A DNA stretch of 64,000 nt, taken from DASUBV01 sp036501025. Lineage in GTDB: Bacteria > Actinomycetota > Actinomycetes > Streptosporangiales > Streptosporangiaceae. The DNA lies in contig DASYBB010000243.1 in assembly GCA_036501025.1 (NCBI GenBank), forward strand, positions 5,543-69,542. Reading direction: 5' to 3'. Shown one piece after another: positions 42,524-50,279 of this stretch (positions within the stretch are counted from its first letter, which is position 1; each line of letters begins with the position of its first letter). Position numbers and translations under genes: made by a program. The notes below the pieces were generated by a model. It worked only from the letters and a program-made list of their open reading frames with translations, did no database searches and was not told the DNA's origin.

Positions 42524-42934
42524 TCAGCGCACCTCGTTGATGCGGATCAGGTTGCCGGCCGGGTCGCGGAAGGCGCAGTCGCGCACCCCGTACGGCTGCT
42601 CGGTCGGCTCCTGGACCACCTCGGCGTCGCCGGCCTGCAGCCGCTCGAACGTGCCGTCGAGGTCAGCCGTGGCCAGGGTGATGATGCCGTAGGTGCCCTT
42701 GGCCATCATCTCGGCGATGGTGCGCCGCTCGTCGTCGGTGATGCCGGGGTCGGCGCCCGGCGGGTACAAGACGATGGACGTGCCGGGCTGGCCGGGCGGG
42801 CCGACCGTGATCCAGTGCCTGCCGCCGTACCCGACATCGTTGCGGACCTCGAAGCCCAGGGTGTCGCGGTAGAAGGCCACCGCGGCCTCCGGGTCGTCCT
42901 GCGGCAGGAACGTCGCGTGAATGCTGATGTCCAT
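42524..42934 (-). CDS. VOC/glyoxalase-family protein
   Basis: The 136-residue vicinal-oxygen-chelate protein has ISIHATFLPQDDPEAAVAFY and RDTLGFEVRNDVGYGGRHW in the first module, and TYGIITLATADLDGTFERLQ and GVRDCAFRDPAGNLIRINEV in the second, with the final Glu. The AraC gene stop lies 5 bases upstream, so they are co-transcribed. The ATG at 42934 is chosen over a longer frame that overlaps the AraC gene. Enzyme activity is unknown. Confidence 0.9.
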   Translation of the reverse strand: MDISIHATFLPQDDPEAAVAFYRDTLGFEVRNDVGYGGRHWITVGPPGQPGTSIVLYPPGADPGITDDERRTIAEMMAKGTYGIITLATADLDGTFERLQAGDAEVVQEPTEQPYGVRDCAFRDPAGNLIRINEVR

Positions 42935-42939
42935 GCCAG

Positions 42940-43389
42940 TCACGCTAGCTGCGGCTGGGCGGCCGGCGCTTCTCGATTCCTGACCGGTCTGGTCACCTGC
43001 TTGGCCACGCACGACGGGATCCCCGCTATCGCGTCCGCGGCCTGCCGCCGGTAGGCGCTGGGCGGCACGCCGACCAGCTCGGTGAAGCGCGTGCTGAAGG
43101 TGCCGAGCGACGAGCAGCCGACCGCGAAGCAGGCGTCGGTGACGGTGTGGTCGCCCCGGCGCAGCAGCGCCATCGCCCGCTCGATCCGCCGCGTCATCAG
43201 GTAGCCGTAGGGCGACTCGCCGTAGGCGCGCCGGAACTCGCGGCTGAGGTGCCCGGCCGACATGTGGGCGCCGCGGGCCAGCGCCTCGACGTCCAGCGGC
43301 TGCGCGTACTCCCGGTCAATCCGGTCGCGGACGCGGCGCAGCCGCGCGAGGTCGCGCAGGCGCTGCGACTCGTCAGCTTTGCTGGTCAC
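42940..43389 (-). CDS. AraC-family transcriptional regulator
   Basis: The 149-residue regulator is little more than a double helix-turn-helix AraC DNA-binding domain: RRVRDRIDREYAQPLDVEALARGAHMSAGHLSREFRRAYGESPYGYL is spread over residues 15-65, then TVTDACFAVGCSSLGTFSTRF and the family signature VGVPPSAYRR. It lacks a ligand-binding domain, as do many small actinobacterial AraC proteins paired with a VOC gene. GTG 43389 or 43395 starts it. A C-terminal tail of about 30 residues follows the HTH. Confidence 0.85.
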   Translation of the reverse strand: MTSKADESQRLRDLARLRRVRDRIDREYAQPLDVEALARGAHMSAGHLSREFRRAYGESPYGYLMTRRIERAMALLRRGDHTVTDACFAVGCSSLGTFSTRFTELVGVPPSAYRRQAADAIAGIPSCVAKQVTRPVRNREAPAAQPQLA

Positions 43390-43460
43390 CTGCACGATCG
43401 TGCCACGTCGCGCCGGAACTGGCCACCCGCCGCCCCCGCCGGCCGTCCGTTTTGCCCCGG

Positions 43461-44336
43461 TCAGGCCCGGGCGCCGATGATCTTGTCGGCTACCCACCGG
43501 GCGACGCCATCGGGGTAGGGGGCGGGCAGCCCGAGGACGATGTGCCCGAAGCCGGCGTCGAGCGCCTGGCCGACCGCGTCCTGCGTGACGCCGGGCTGGT
43601 CGTAGGAGACGGGCAGGTACATCGAGCGGGTCACCGAGGCGGGATCGCGGCCGATCTCGGCGCAGTAGCGGTCCAGCAGCGCGCTGCGGCTGACCGCGTC
43701 GGCGAGGTCGCCGCCCGGGATGTTCCACACGTCGGCGTGCTCGGCGACCACGCGCAGCGTCGCGGCCGACCGCCCGCCGATGACGATCGGCGGATGGGGG
43801 CGCTGGACCGGCTTGGGATTGCCGAACGCCCCGGTCAGGTTCAGGTAGGTGCCGTGGAAGTCGAACGGCTCGGCCTCGGTCCACAGCCGCCGGATGACCG
43901 TGCACGCCTCGGCCAGGCTCCCCACCGCGTAGCCCGCATCGTGGAAGGGCAGCCCGTAGGCCGCGTACTCGCGCGGGGCCAGCGGATGGCTCGGCCGGGA
44001 GCCCACGCCGATGCCGAACTCCAGCCGCCCGCCCGACACGATGTCGACCGTCGTGGCGATCTTGGCCAGCATGGCCGGCGGGCGGAAGCGGTTGCTGGTC
44101 ACGAGCAGCCCGAGGCGCAGCCGCCCGGTCTGCGCGGCGAGGGCCGACAGCAGCGTCCAGCCCTCGAAGATCGGCCCGCCCGGGTCCCCGGCGATCGGCA
44201 TGAGGTGATCGAACAGCCACGCGTGCTCGATCTGCGGGATGGCGTCCGCCTCGCGCCAGACCCGCCGGATGTCGTCGTAGGTGACCTGCTGCGGGGCGGT
44301 CGCGATCCCGAAACGCGGACGGGGTGCTGGCGGCAT
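43461..44336 (-). CDS. luciferase-like F420-dependent oxidoreductase
   Basis: The 291-residue LLM-family enzyme shows RPRFGIATAPQQVTYDDIRRVW, IEHAWLFDHLMPI, LRLGLLVTSNRFRPPAMLAKIATTVDIVSGGRLEFGIGVG (across residues 74-111), and PHPPIVIGGRSAATLRVVAEHADVWN. It uses FMN or F420; the substrate is unknown. It diverges from the TetR gene over a region with repeated GTTCCG/CGGAAC half-sites, so it is the likely target of that repressor. Confidence 0.92.
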   Translation of the reverse strand: MPPAPRPRFGIATAPQQVTYDDIRRVWREADAIPQIEHAWLFDHLMPIAGDPGGPIFEGWTLLSALAAQTGRLRLGLLVTSNRFRPPAMLAKIATTVDIVSGGRLEFGIGVGSRPSHPLAPREYAAYGLPFHDAGYAVGSLAEACTVIRRLWTEAEPFDFHGTYLNLTGAFGNPKPVQRPHPPIVIGGRSAATLRVVAEHADVWNIPGGDLADAVSRSALLDRYCAEIGRDPASVTRSMYLPVSYDQPGVTQDAVGQALDAGFGHIVLGLPAPYPDGVARWVADKIIGARA

Positions 44337-44432
44337 GGGCGGTGTGTCCTTTCAGCGGCGCGGATGCGGGCCGGCGCATGCGCGCCGTGGCTTTCGCGCG
44401 ACGGATCTGGCATCATCGGCAAACGGAGCATT

Positions 44433-44465
44433 GTTCCGGTAGTTAATATACGGAACTTGGTTCCG
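44433..44465. promoter_or_regulatory. three half-site operator for the TetR regulator
   Basis: GTTCCG (44433-44438), CGGAAC (44451-44456) and GTTCCG (44460-44465) form two overlapping inverted repeats: CGGAAC-TTG-GTTCCG with a 3-base spacer, and GTTCCG-N12-CGGAAC. It lies in the shared AT-richer promoter region of the divergent LLM and TetR genes. Confidence 0.65.
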
Positions 44466-44498
44466 CTTGCCAAGCGAGCAGACGGAGGTAGCGGCCCA

Positions 44499-45200
44499 GT
44501 GGCCGACATCGACAGCGCGCCCGGGGCCGGGACCGGACCCGGGACCCGGGCTGGATCCGCGGCTGGGACTGAACCCGGGGCCGGGGCCGGATCCGCGGCT
44601 GGGACTGGACCCGGGTCCGGGGCTGGATCTGCGGCGGCGCCCCCGCGGAAGCGGGCCGACGCGCGGCGCAACGAGGCGGCCCTGCTGGACGCGGCCGCCG
44701 CGGCCTTCGTCGCGTCCGGCGTCGACGTGCCCGTGCGCGACATCGCGGCCAGGGCGGGCGTGGGCGTCGGCACGATCTACCGCCACTTCCCGACGCGCGC
44801 CGATCTCATCGTCGCCGTCTACCGGCACCAGGTGGAGGCGTGCGCTGAGGCCGGCCCGGCGCTGCTGGCCAGCAGCAGCACGCCGCATGCCGCCCTGGCC
44901 CGCTGGATCGGCCTGTTCGTCGACTTCCTGGTCACCAAGCACGGCCTGGCCAGGGCGCTGCAGTCCGACAGCGCCGCCTTCGGGTCGCTGCACGCCTATT
45001 TCCTCGACCGCCTCGTGCCCGCCTGCGCGAGCCTGCTCGGCGCCGCCGCCGCGGCGGGCGAGATCGCCCCGGGCACGGACGCCTTCGAGCTGATGCTGGC
45101 CGTCGGCAACCTCTGCATCGGCGGGGAGGGCAACCCCCGCTACGACGCGCGCCGCATGGTCGGGCTCCTCATCGCGGGCCTGCGCCTCGAAGCGGCCTGA
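44499..45200 (+). CDS. TetR-family regulator with repetitive N-terminal extension
   Basis: The 233-residue repressor has its helix-turn-helix at residues 50-100 (LLDAAAAAFVASGVDVPVRDIAARAGVGVGTIYRHFPTRADL within that span) and a helical ligand domain after it. The first 48 residues are a Gly/Ala/Pro/Ser/Thr-rich extension built from 12-residue repeats of the form AGTxPGxxAGSA. The GTG start follows GACGGAGG. It probably represses itself and the divergent LLM oxidoreductase gene through the GTTCCG repeats. Confidence 0.92.
   Translation: MADIDSAPGAGTGPGTRAGSAAGTEPGAGAGSAAGTGPGSGAGSAAAPPRKRADARRNEAALLDAAAAAFVASGVDVPVRDIAARAGVGVGTIYRHFPTRADLIVAVYRHQVEACAEAGPALLASSSTPHAALARWIGLFVDFLVTKHGLARALQSDSAAFGSLHAYFLDRLVPACASLLGAAAAAGEIAPGTDAFELMLAVGNLCIGGEGNPRYDARRMVGLLIAGLRLEAA
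44553..44636 (+). repeat. 36-base tandem repeat inside the TetR N-terminus
   Basis: Two 36-base copies (44553-44588 and 44589-44624) starting GGATCCGCGGCTGGGACT differ at a few bases, and a third partial copy follows with GGATCTGCGGC. A degenerate copy precedes them. The unit is 12 codons, so expansion or loss would keep the regulator in frame. Confidence 0.85.
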
Positions 45201-45224
45201 GCAGCGGCGCGCCCTGAGTCATCG

Positions 45225-45767
45225 TCACGAGCCCGGCTGAGGCTCGATGCCGTACTCGGCCAGCCAGGCCAGCAGCTCGCCGCGGCGGGCCAGGACGAGG
45301 CGGCCCCCGGTGAACCGGGGGTCATCGGTGACCTCGGCGACCACCCCCGCGGGCGGGCCGAACGACCGGGCCGCCTCGTCGGTGCCGAACTCGGCGTCGG
45401 CCATGACCAGGCCGTGCAGCGGCGGATCGAAGACGTCGACGCTCAGCGGCGGGATGCTCAGCCGGGTCTTGGCCAGGACCGCGGCCGGGAGCGAGGCGAG
45501 CAGGTCGTACTCGGCCGCCGACAGGTAGGTGGTGGTGATCAGGCCCTGGACGAAGCCCGGCGCGCCGGCCGGCACTTTCTGGGTGAGCTTGAGCTCGCAC
45601 GCTGTGCTGTCAGCGTGGTCGACGCGCCGCAGGCGCAGGCGCGTGCCGGGCAGGTAGCGGTCGGTGATGCGGCGCCGGCCGGCCGCCGCCGACGGCGCGG
45701 GCGGGCCGGGCAGCAGGAAGCGCCGCTCCCGCTCGACCCTGGCGTATTTGCCTTCGCGGACGGCCAC
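45225..45767 (-). CDS. CYTH-domain (triphosphate tunnel) protein
   Basis: The 180-residue protein has the N-terminal ExExR-type motif in KYARVERERRFLL, RYLPGTRLRLRRVDH, CELKLTQKV, and the late VVAEVTDDPRFTGGRL, fitting CYTH/triphosphate tunnel metalloenzymes that bind triphosphates and acidic ligands with metal. The GTG at 45767 is preferred because GGAG precedes it by 8 bases. It could be an inorganic triphosphatase or a nucleotide-binding protein. Confidence 0.82.
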   Translation of the reverse strand: MAVREGKYARVERERRFLLPGPPAPSAAAGRRRITDRYLPGTRLRLRRVDHADSTACELKLTQKVPAGAPGFVQGLITTTYLSAAEYDLLASLPAAVLAKTRLSIPPLSVDVFDPPLHGLVMADAEFGTDEAARSFGPPAGVVAEVTDDPRFTGGRLVLARRGELLAWLAEYGIEPQPGS

Positions 45768-45830
45768 GCTCGATCTCCTCACCGCTAGCGGTTCGCGTCG
45801 TCCATGAGAATCGGCGTGCGATCCGAACCG

Positions 45831-46148
45831 CTACTGCCCTCGGCTCTCCTCCGCCGTGAAGATCATGCTGCGGACCGGCGCGAGCTCCTGGAGGCGGGCG
45901 GCGTCGGCGGCGGTGGCGCGTCCCTCGGGGGAGGCGAACGCGGCGCGCAGGTCGTCCATCGTGTCCCAGTCGTACTCGGCGACCAGGTAGTAGGGCTCGC
46001 CGCGGACGGCCGCGGCGTCCCGGCCGAGCACGTACCGGCGCAGCCGCGGCAGCTGGCGCACGAGCGGGATGTGCACCTCGCGGTAGTACCGGTCGAACTC
46101 CGCCGGGTCAGCCGGCGTCTCGTACACGGCGAGGAACCGGGCCGTCAC
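45831..46148 (-). CDS. EthD-family protein
   Basis: The 105-residue ferredoxin-like-fold protein has RFLAVYETPADPAEFDRYYREVHIPLVRQLP, with the conserved Tyr-x-x-x-His-x-Pro of EthD, and YYLVAEYDWDTMDDLRAAFASPEG. Members are small dimeric proteins involved in degradative pathways. The GTG at 46148 overlaps the stop of the upstream DHFR-like gene (GTGA), so the two are translated together. Confidence 0.87.
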   Translation of the reverse strand: MTARFLAVYETPADPAEFDRYYREVHIPLVRQLPRLRRYVLGRDAAAVRGEPYYLVAEYDWDTMDDLRAAFASPEGRATAADAARLQELAPVRSMIFTAEESRGQ

Positions 46149-46702
46149 CGCGCCGCCCTCCGGTATCGCGTGTACACGGCGGGGCCGGTGCGGTCGGCGA
46201 GCAGGCACTCCAGGTCAGCGGGCGGGCCGCCGGCCGGGAACAGCCGCTGGCCGGCGCCAGTGATCACCGGGAAGGTCAGCAGCCGGTACTCGTCGACGAG
46301 GTCCGCGGCGGTCAGCGCGCGGACGATGCCCAGGCTGCCGGTGATGATGACGTCGCGCTGCTCGCGCTTGACGGCATCGACCGGGTTGCCATCGATGACC
46401 TGCGAGTTCGCAAACGCTGACGGGTCACGCAGCGTGCGGGAGGCGACGAGTTTCGGCACGGCGTTCATCCGCGCGGCGAACGGGGTGTCGCGTGGCGGCC
46501 AGATCCGGGCGAACAGCTGCCAGGTCCGGCGGCCCAGCAGCAGGACCCCGTCGTCCAGGGTGGCGCCGAGCCGGAACTTGTCCCCGGCGACGGCCTCGGG
46601 GCCGTGCCGGAACGCCCAGCCGCCCGCCGGCGTGCCGTCGGACCCGTCCGGGTCGGACACGATCCCGTCCAGGGTGATGAACTGAATGACGATGACGCTC
46701 AT
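46145..46702 (-). CDS. dihydrofolate-reductase-like (RibD C-terminal family) protein
   Basis: The 185-residue DHFR-fold protein starts at an ATG 9 bases after AGGAGG. It shows VIQFITLDGIVSDPDGSDG, GVLLLGRRTWQLFARIWP, MNAVPKLVASRTLRDPSAF, and VIITGSLGIVRALTAADLVDEYRLLTFPVI. It is the second of the four paralogues in this half of the window. Its stop overlaps the EthD-like start, linking the two. The substrate is unknown; NADPH binding is expected from the GRRT motif. Confidence 0.92.
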   Translation of the reverse strand: MSVIVIQFITLDGIVSDPDGSDGTPAGGWAFRHGPEAVAGDKFRLGATLDDGVLLLGRRTWQLFARIWPPRDTPFAARMNAVPKLVASRTLRDPSAFANSQVIDGNPVDAVKREQRDVIITGSLGIVRALTAADLVDEYRLLTFPVITGAGQRLFPAGGPPADLECLLADRTGPAVYTRYRRAAR

Positions 46703-46794
46703 GCGGGGCCTCCTGCCCGTCGGCACTGACGAGGTATGTACCGGCGCGCGGGGCCGAACTCATCGCCCGGCGCGGAACCCGCCGCCGGGTGGCG

Positions 46795-47634
46795 TCAGCC
46801 GGCCCGGGCCGCGGAGGCGGCCAGCGTGGCGCAGGGCATCGTGAGGCGGCCGCCGGCCTCGTCGATGGCGGCCCCGACCGCGCCGAGCACCTCGGCCAGC
46901 TGGCCCGGCCCGAGCTGGGTCAGGGTGCCGGTGGTGGGCAGCAGGTCCAGCCACTCCTCCCTGGTGTAGGCCAGCTCCCAGTCGAATCGCCACTGCTCCG
47001 GCTCGCCGAACCCGTCCGCGGCCCGGATCCCGTCGGCGGCCCGGGCGAACATGGCCTGGTACATGTCCAGGGCGGTGCGGGCCGTCGGGGCGCCGGCCGC
47101 GGGCCGGGCGGCGAACGGCGAGTCCGGCGCAACCCGGGTCAGCGCCGCCTGGAGGGCGGCGGCCACGCCTGGCGGGGTCTCGTACACGTGCCCGAACACG
47201 GCCAGCCGGCCGCCGGGCCGCAGCACCCGGGCCGCCTTGGCCGCCCCCGCGACGGGGTCGACCCAGTGCCAGGACTGGCCGGCCACCACGGCGTCGAACG
47301 CCCGGCCGGCCGGGTCCCAGGCCTCGAAGGTCGCCACCTCGGCCGCGACGCCGGCGCGGCGCGCGAACTCGGCCATCCGCGGGTCGGGGTCGACGCCGAG
47401 CACCGTGCAGCCGGCCGCCTGGAACTGGCGGGCGGCGATGCCGGTGCCGCAGCCGACGTCGAGGACCGCGGGCCCCGGGCTGGCGGCGACGATCCGGTCC
47501 ACCAGCGCGCCGGGGTAGCGGGGCCGGGCCCGGTCGTAGCGCTCGGGGTCAGCGCCGAACGACTCGGCGACCTGCCGGGCATGATGGGGCTCGGGCGGGG
47601 CGGGCGGCGGCTCCGGGCGCGGCGTAGTGGGCAT
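46795..47634 (-). CDS. SAM-dependent methyltransferase
   Basis: The 279-residue class I methyltransferase has motif I AVLDVGCGTGIAARQF (about 55-70), acidic VLGVDPDPRM, and the post-I segment FDAVVAGQSWHWVDPVAG. The N-terminal VAESFGADPERYDRARPRYP is typical of the Streptomyces-type family. The start ATG lies inside a perfect 18-base inverted repeat (47626-47663) and no usual ribosome site is seen, so translation may be hairpin-controlled. It follows the APH-type kinase gene by 28 bases in the same direction. Confidence 0.9.
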   Translation of the reverse strand: MPTTPRPEPPPAPPEPHHARQVAESFGADPERYDRARPRYPGALVDRIVAASPGPAVLDVGCGTGIAARQFQAAGCTVLGVDPDPRMAEFARRAGVAAEVATFEAWDPAGRAFDAVVAGQSWHWVDPVAGAAKAARVLRPGGRLAVFGHVYETPPGVAAALQAALTRVAPDSPFAARPAAGAPTARTALDMYQAMFARAADGIRAADGFGEPEQWRFDWELAYTREEWLDLLPTTGTLTQLGPGQLAEVLGAVGAAIDEAGGRLTMPCATLAASAARAG

Positions 47635-47663
47635 GCGCCCACTTTAGTGGGCGCATGCCCACT
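47626..47663. repeat. perfect 18-base inverted repeat over a start codon
   Basis: AGTGGGCATGCGCCCACT (47626-47643), a TT spacer, and its exact reverse complement (47646-47663). It spans the methyltransferase start codon, the intergenic gap and the first base of the upstream gene's stop codon. In RNA it would form a very stable hairpin hiding the start; on DNA it could be a dimeric operator. Confidence 0.85.
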
Positions 47664-48634
47664 CAGCTACGGGGGAGCGGTTCGCGGTGAGCGAAGCGCC
47701 GGGCGTCCGGGTCGATGCCCAGGGCCGCGAAGCGGGCGGCCAGATCGTCGATCCACTCCGGCGGCGTCCGGTGGTCGGGCAGCGGGAGGCCCGCCTCGCT
47801 GCGCCACAGCGCGTCGCCCAGCGCGTTGCGCAGGTGCCAGGCCATCACCCGCTCGGCGGACAGCGGGCGGCCGGCGAGCTGGCGGTAGTGGCGCATGACG
47901 GCGGTCAGCAGCTCGACCCCGGGACCGGTGCCGGGCAGGCCGCGCAGGTCATACTCCGGCTCGGCGGCCCCGGTGGTCTCGAAGTCCAGCACGACCCGCA
48001 GCTCGCCGCCATCCCAGACCTGGTTGTCCCCGTGCAGGTCGCCGTGGACGAGCACAGACCCGCCCGGCGCGGCCAGGGCGGCATCCGCCCAGTCGCACCA
48101 CTGGCTGACGGACTGGCGCTGATCAGGCCGGACCCACGTTCCGAATCGGTGGCGCAGTACCTGCGTGGTCGCCGGCGGCAGCACCGGGCCGGCGAGCCGG
48201 CCGGCGGCGGCCTCCGCCCGGTCACGCGCGGCGCGCTGGTGCAGGGCGCCCAGGAACCGGGCCAGCTGCCGGCCGGCCCGGTCCCGGTCGACCGAGCCGA
48301 CGACCTCGAACAGCGACGCTCCCGGCACCAGCCGGGTGACCAGCAGCACGGGCTCGGTGCTGCTGGCGGTCACCTCGGGCAGGTACGGGACGGCCGGCGC
48401 GCGGGCCAGCGCGGCCAGGATCGCGATCTCGTGCGCCACCCGGAGCGCGGCGGGCCGCGACCACGCGAACTTCACGACGAACCGGCCGCCGATGACCGCG
48501 GTCGACGAGTGCCAGACCGGATCGGACTGGGCCGCCTTCGACGAGATCGTGACCGGGTACCCGGCCAGCTCCGGCGCCACGGTCCGCAGCGCCTCGCCCA
48601 GCGCGGCGGCGGAGCAGTCAGCGAGCCATTTCAT
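47663..48634 (-). CDS. aminoglycoside-phosphotransferase-fold kinase
   Basis: The 323-residue protein has the APH/choline-kinase fold: ATP-binding Lys in GRFVVKFAWSR, catalytic loop VLVHGDLHGDNQVW (Brenner motif HGDLHGDN), and the metal-binding Asp in VVLDFETTGAAEPEYDLRG. Such proteins phosphorylate small hydroxylated substrates; only some act on antibiotics. The ATG at 48634 is chosen because homology begins there. The methyltransferase follows in the same direction. Confidence 0.88.
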   Translation of the reverse strand: MKWLADCSAAALGEALRTVAPELAGYPVTISSKAAQSDPVWHSSTAVIGGRFVVKFAWSRPAALRVAHEIAILAALARAPAVPYLPEVTASSTEPVLLVTRLVPGASLFEVVGSVDRDRAGRQLARFLGALHQRAARDRAEAAAGRLAGPVLPPATTQVLRHRFGTWVRPDQRQSVSQWCDWADAALAAPGGSVLVHGDLHGDNQVWDGGELRVVLDFETTGAAEPEYDLRGLPGTGPGVELLTAVMRHYRQLAGRPLSAERVMAWHLRNALGDALWRSEAGLPLPDHRTPPEWIDDLAARFAALGIDPDARRFAHREPLPRS

Positions 48635-48699
48635 CCCCGTCACCCTATTGCGACGCGGGATTGCCGAGGCTGGCCGTGCTCCCCGCCGGCTGAAGCGGG

Positions 48700-49116
48700 C
48701 TAGACCTTCGTGATGCTGGTGGCGAACGGCAGCAGCGCGCCGCGGGGCACGCCCTGGGAGAAGACCGTGTAGAAGCGCGGCCCGATCCTCCAGGTCATGA
48801 TCAGGAGGGCGGACTTGCTGCTGCACGCCGGCAGGGGCGCGATCCCGCAGGCGCCGGCCACCCGGTAGGTGACGTGGTTGACCCGCCAGATGGCCAGCGG
48901 CGGGAGCGCCGGGATGCTGCCACCACAGGCCGCGCTGGTGACGTTCTGCTGAAGGAGGAGATACGTCTTGGGCGTGCCCCACTGCGAGGTGACGTTGAAC
49001 CGGACCTTGGCGGTGCCCTTGCACCGGCTGACCCCGATGGCCGGGACGAGCTTGAGGCCGGCCGTGCGCCTGGGGACGTAGAGGCTGAAGCCCGCGGCCT
49101 TCTGCGCGCCGGCCCA
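48700..49116 (-). pseudogene. secreted-protein remnant lacking its start
   Basis: This frame encodes about 138 residues of protein-like sequence: GFSLYVPRRTAGLKLVPAIG, RCKGTAKVRFNVTSQWG, SAACGGSIPALPPLAIW, GACGIAPLPACSSKS and RIGPRFYTVFSQGVPRG, ending at TAG. Several Cys residues suggest an exported, disulfide-bonded protein. The frame is open upstream to a stop near 49287 but contains no ATG, GTG or TTG and no signal peptide. The 5' end has therefore been lost, or a frameshift separates it. I do not recognise the family. Confidence 0.5.
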
Positions 49117-49189
49117 GGTCCCGAATGCCCTTGGCCGGGTTTTTACAGCCGGCTTCTCGATAGGAGTACCCGGCCTCCGGCCAGCGCCG

Positions 49190-49900
49190 CTACGGCCGCC
49201 TGAACCCCGCCGCGGTGCTGCGCTGAGAGTAAGAGGCCGGGCCGCAGCCGGGGCGCGGCGCGGATGCCCGGGCGGACCGCGCGGTCACCCGGATCAGCGT
49301 CGGCCGGGCCGTCCGGCCGGCCATCGGGCACCTGGCCGCCCGGCGCGGGCGGCGCGATCCCGCGTCGCGGCGGGGTACCGGCTCGCCGTCGGGGCCCACG
49401 TCGGGGCGACCCGGCTCGCGCGGGCGGCTCTCGCGCCAGGTATCCAGCATCATCCCGCCGACGAGCGGCAGCCCGACCAGGTTGACCAGCAGCGCGATGT
49501 CCAGCGTGCCGTAGACGGGAAACGCGAAGACGGCCAGGATCAGGAAGAACTCGGCCGCGACGACGGCCATCGCGCACGCCATGACCGCCTGCGCCGCCGC
49601 CTGCCGGGCCGGCGCGGGCCCGGCCGGCGGCTCGGGCGCCGGCGCCGGGACGCGCGGGTGCGCCGCCCGGCCGGCGGCCGGGGCGGGCGGGATGTCGGCC
49701 GTCACCGCGGCCAGCTCGGCAAAGGTCCGCGATGCGAACACCCGGCCGGCCCGGGCGTCGAGCTCGTCCTTGGCCAGCCGGCCGTGGACGAATGCGGCCT
49801 TGAGGACATCGACGACCCGCTCGCGGTCCGCGTCTGAGGCCCGCATGCGGCCGTGGCCGCCTGCCGGAACTCCCGTTGCGTCTTCCGGCCCGGTGACCAT
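49190..49900 (-). CDS. DUF1707 membrane protein
   Basis: The 236-residue protein has the DUF1707 domain near its N-terminus (MRASDADRERVVDVLKAAF, then KDELDARAGRVFASRTFAELAAV), a Pro/Ala linker, two hydrophobic segments (about 108-130 and 132-150), and a long basic Arg/Pro/Ser-rich tail of about 80 residues. It is a paralogue of the protein at 41251, with a longer tail. The function is unknown. The tail resembles out-of-frame high-GC sequence and may be an extension acquired by loss of an earlier stop. Confidence 0.82.
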   Translation of the reverse strand: MVTGPEDATGVPAGGHGRMRASDADRERVVDVLKAAFVHGRLAKDELDARAGRVFASRTFAELAAVTADIPPAPAAGRAAHPRVPAPAPEPPAGPAPARQAAAQAVMACAMAVVAAEFFLILAVFAFPVYGTLDIALLVNLVGLPLVGGMMLDTWRESRPREPGRPDVGPDGEPVPRRDAGSRRPRRAARCPMAGRTARPTLIRVTARSARASAPRPGCGPASYSQRSTAAGFRRP

Positions 49901-50279
49901 GGGCGCCTCCCCGTCAGGACGATGCCGGGCAGCGCATCTGGCTCCTGCCCGCGGGCGGCCATCCCCATCAGCCTACGAGCCCTCCGGCCCACGCGGAAAT
50001 CGAGGTGGCGATGCCCCCGGCTGGCCCTAGTTGGGGCGATTTGACATATTTGTTCGAGTCAGCCGGGCGGAACCGGGCGCGGTCTTCCTGCGCTTCCCCG
50101 GCGCGACGTGGGCCTCGTGACCAGGGGCGCGCTCACCCCGCGCGCGGCCTGTCGTCCAGGCAGCGGGCTGCCCCTGTTCAAGGACCTGGCCAAGCCGCTG
50201 CGGGTGGACCTTGCCGAGGCGGCGACGTTCCCCGGGCGGAACCGCCATCCACGTGTACCGGCCGGCCGCCGGCTGGAAG
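49901..50279. other. 379-base region without a convincing gene
   Basis: No complete gene is visible. On the plus strand, short protein-like pieces such as LFKDLAKPLRVDLAEAATFP and GTAIHVYRPAAGWKLA appear in different frames near 50170-50285. They may be the tail of an eroded gene, but I cannot identify it. The TTGACA-like word at 50041 has no clear -10 partner. Confidence 0.4.

Noticed and set aside
44517..44636. GC-rich tandem repeats that could suggest a CRISPR-like array
   Set aside because: Units are contiguous, have no spacers and lie in frame inside the TetR gene.
50041..50279. Possible small gene or remnant with pieces such as LFKDLAKPLRVDLAEA
   Set aside because: The pieces lie in different frames, with no start or family match I could support; recorded only as a gene-free region.
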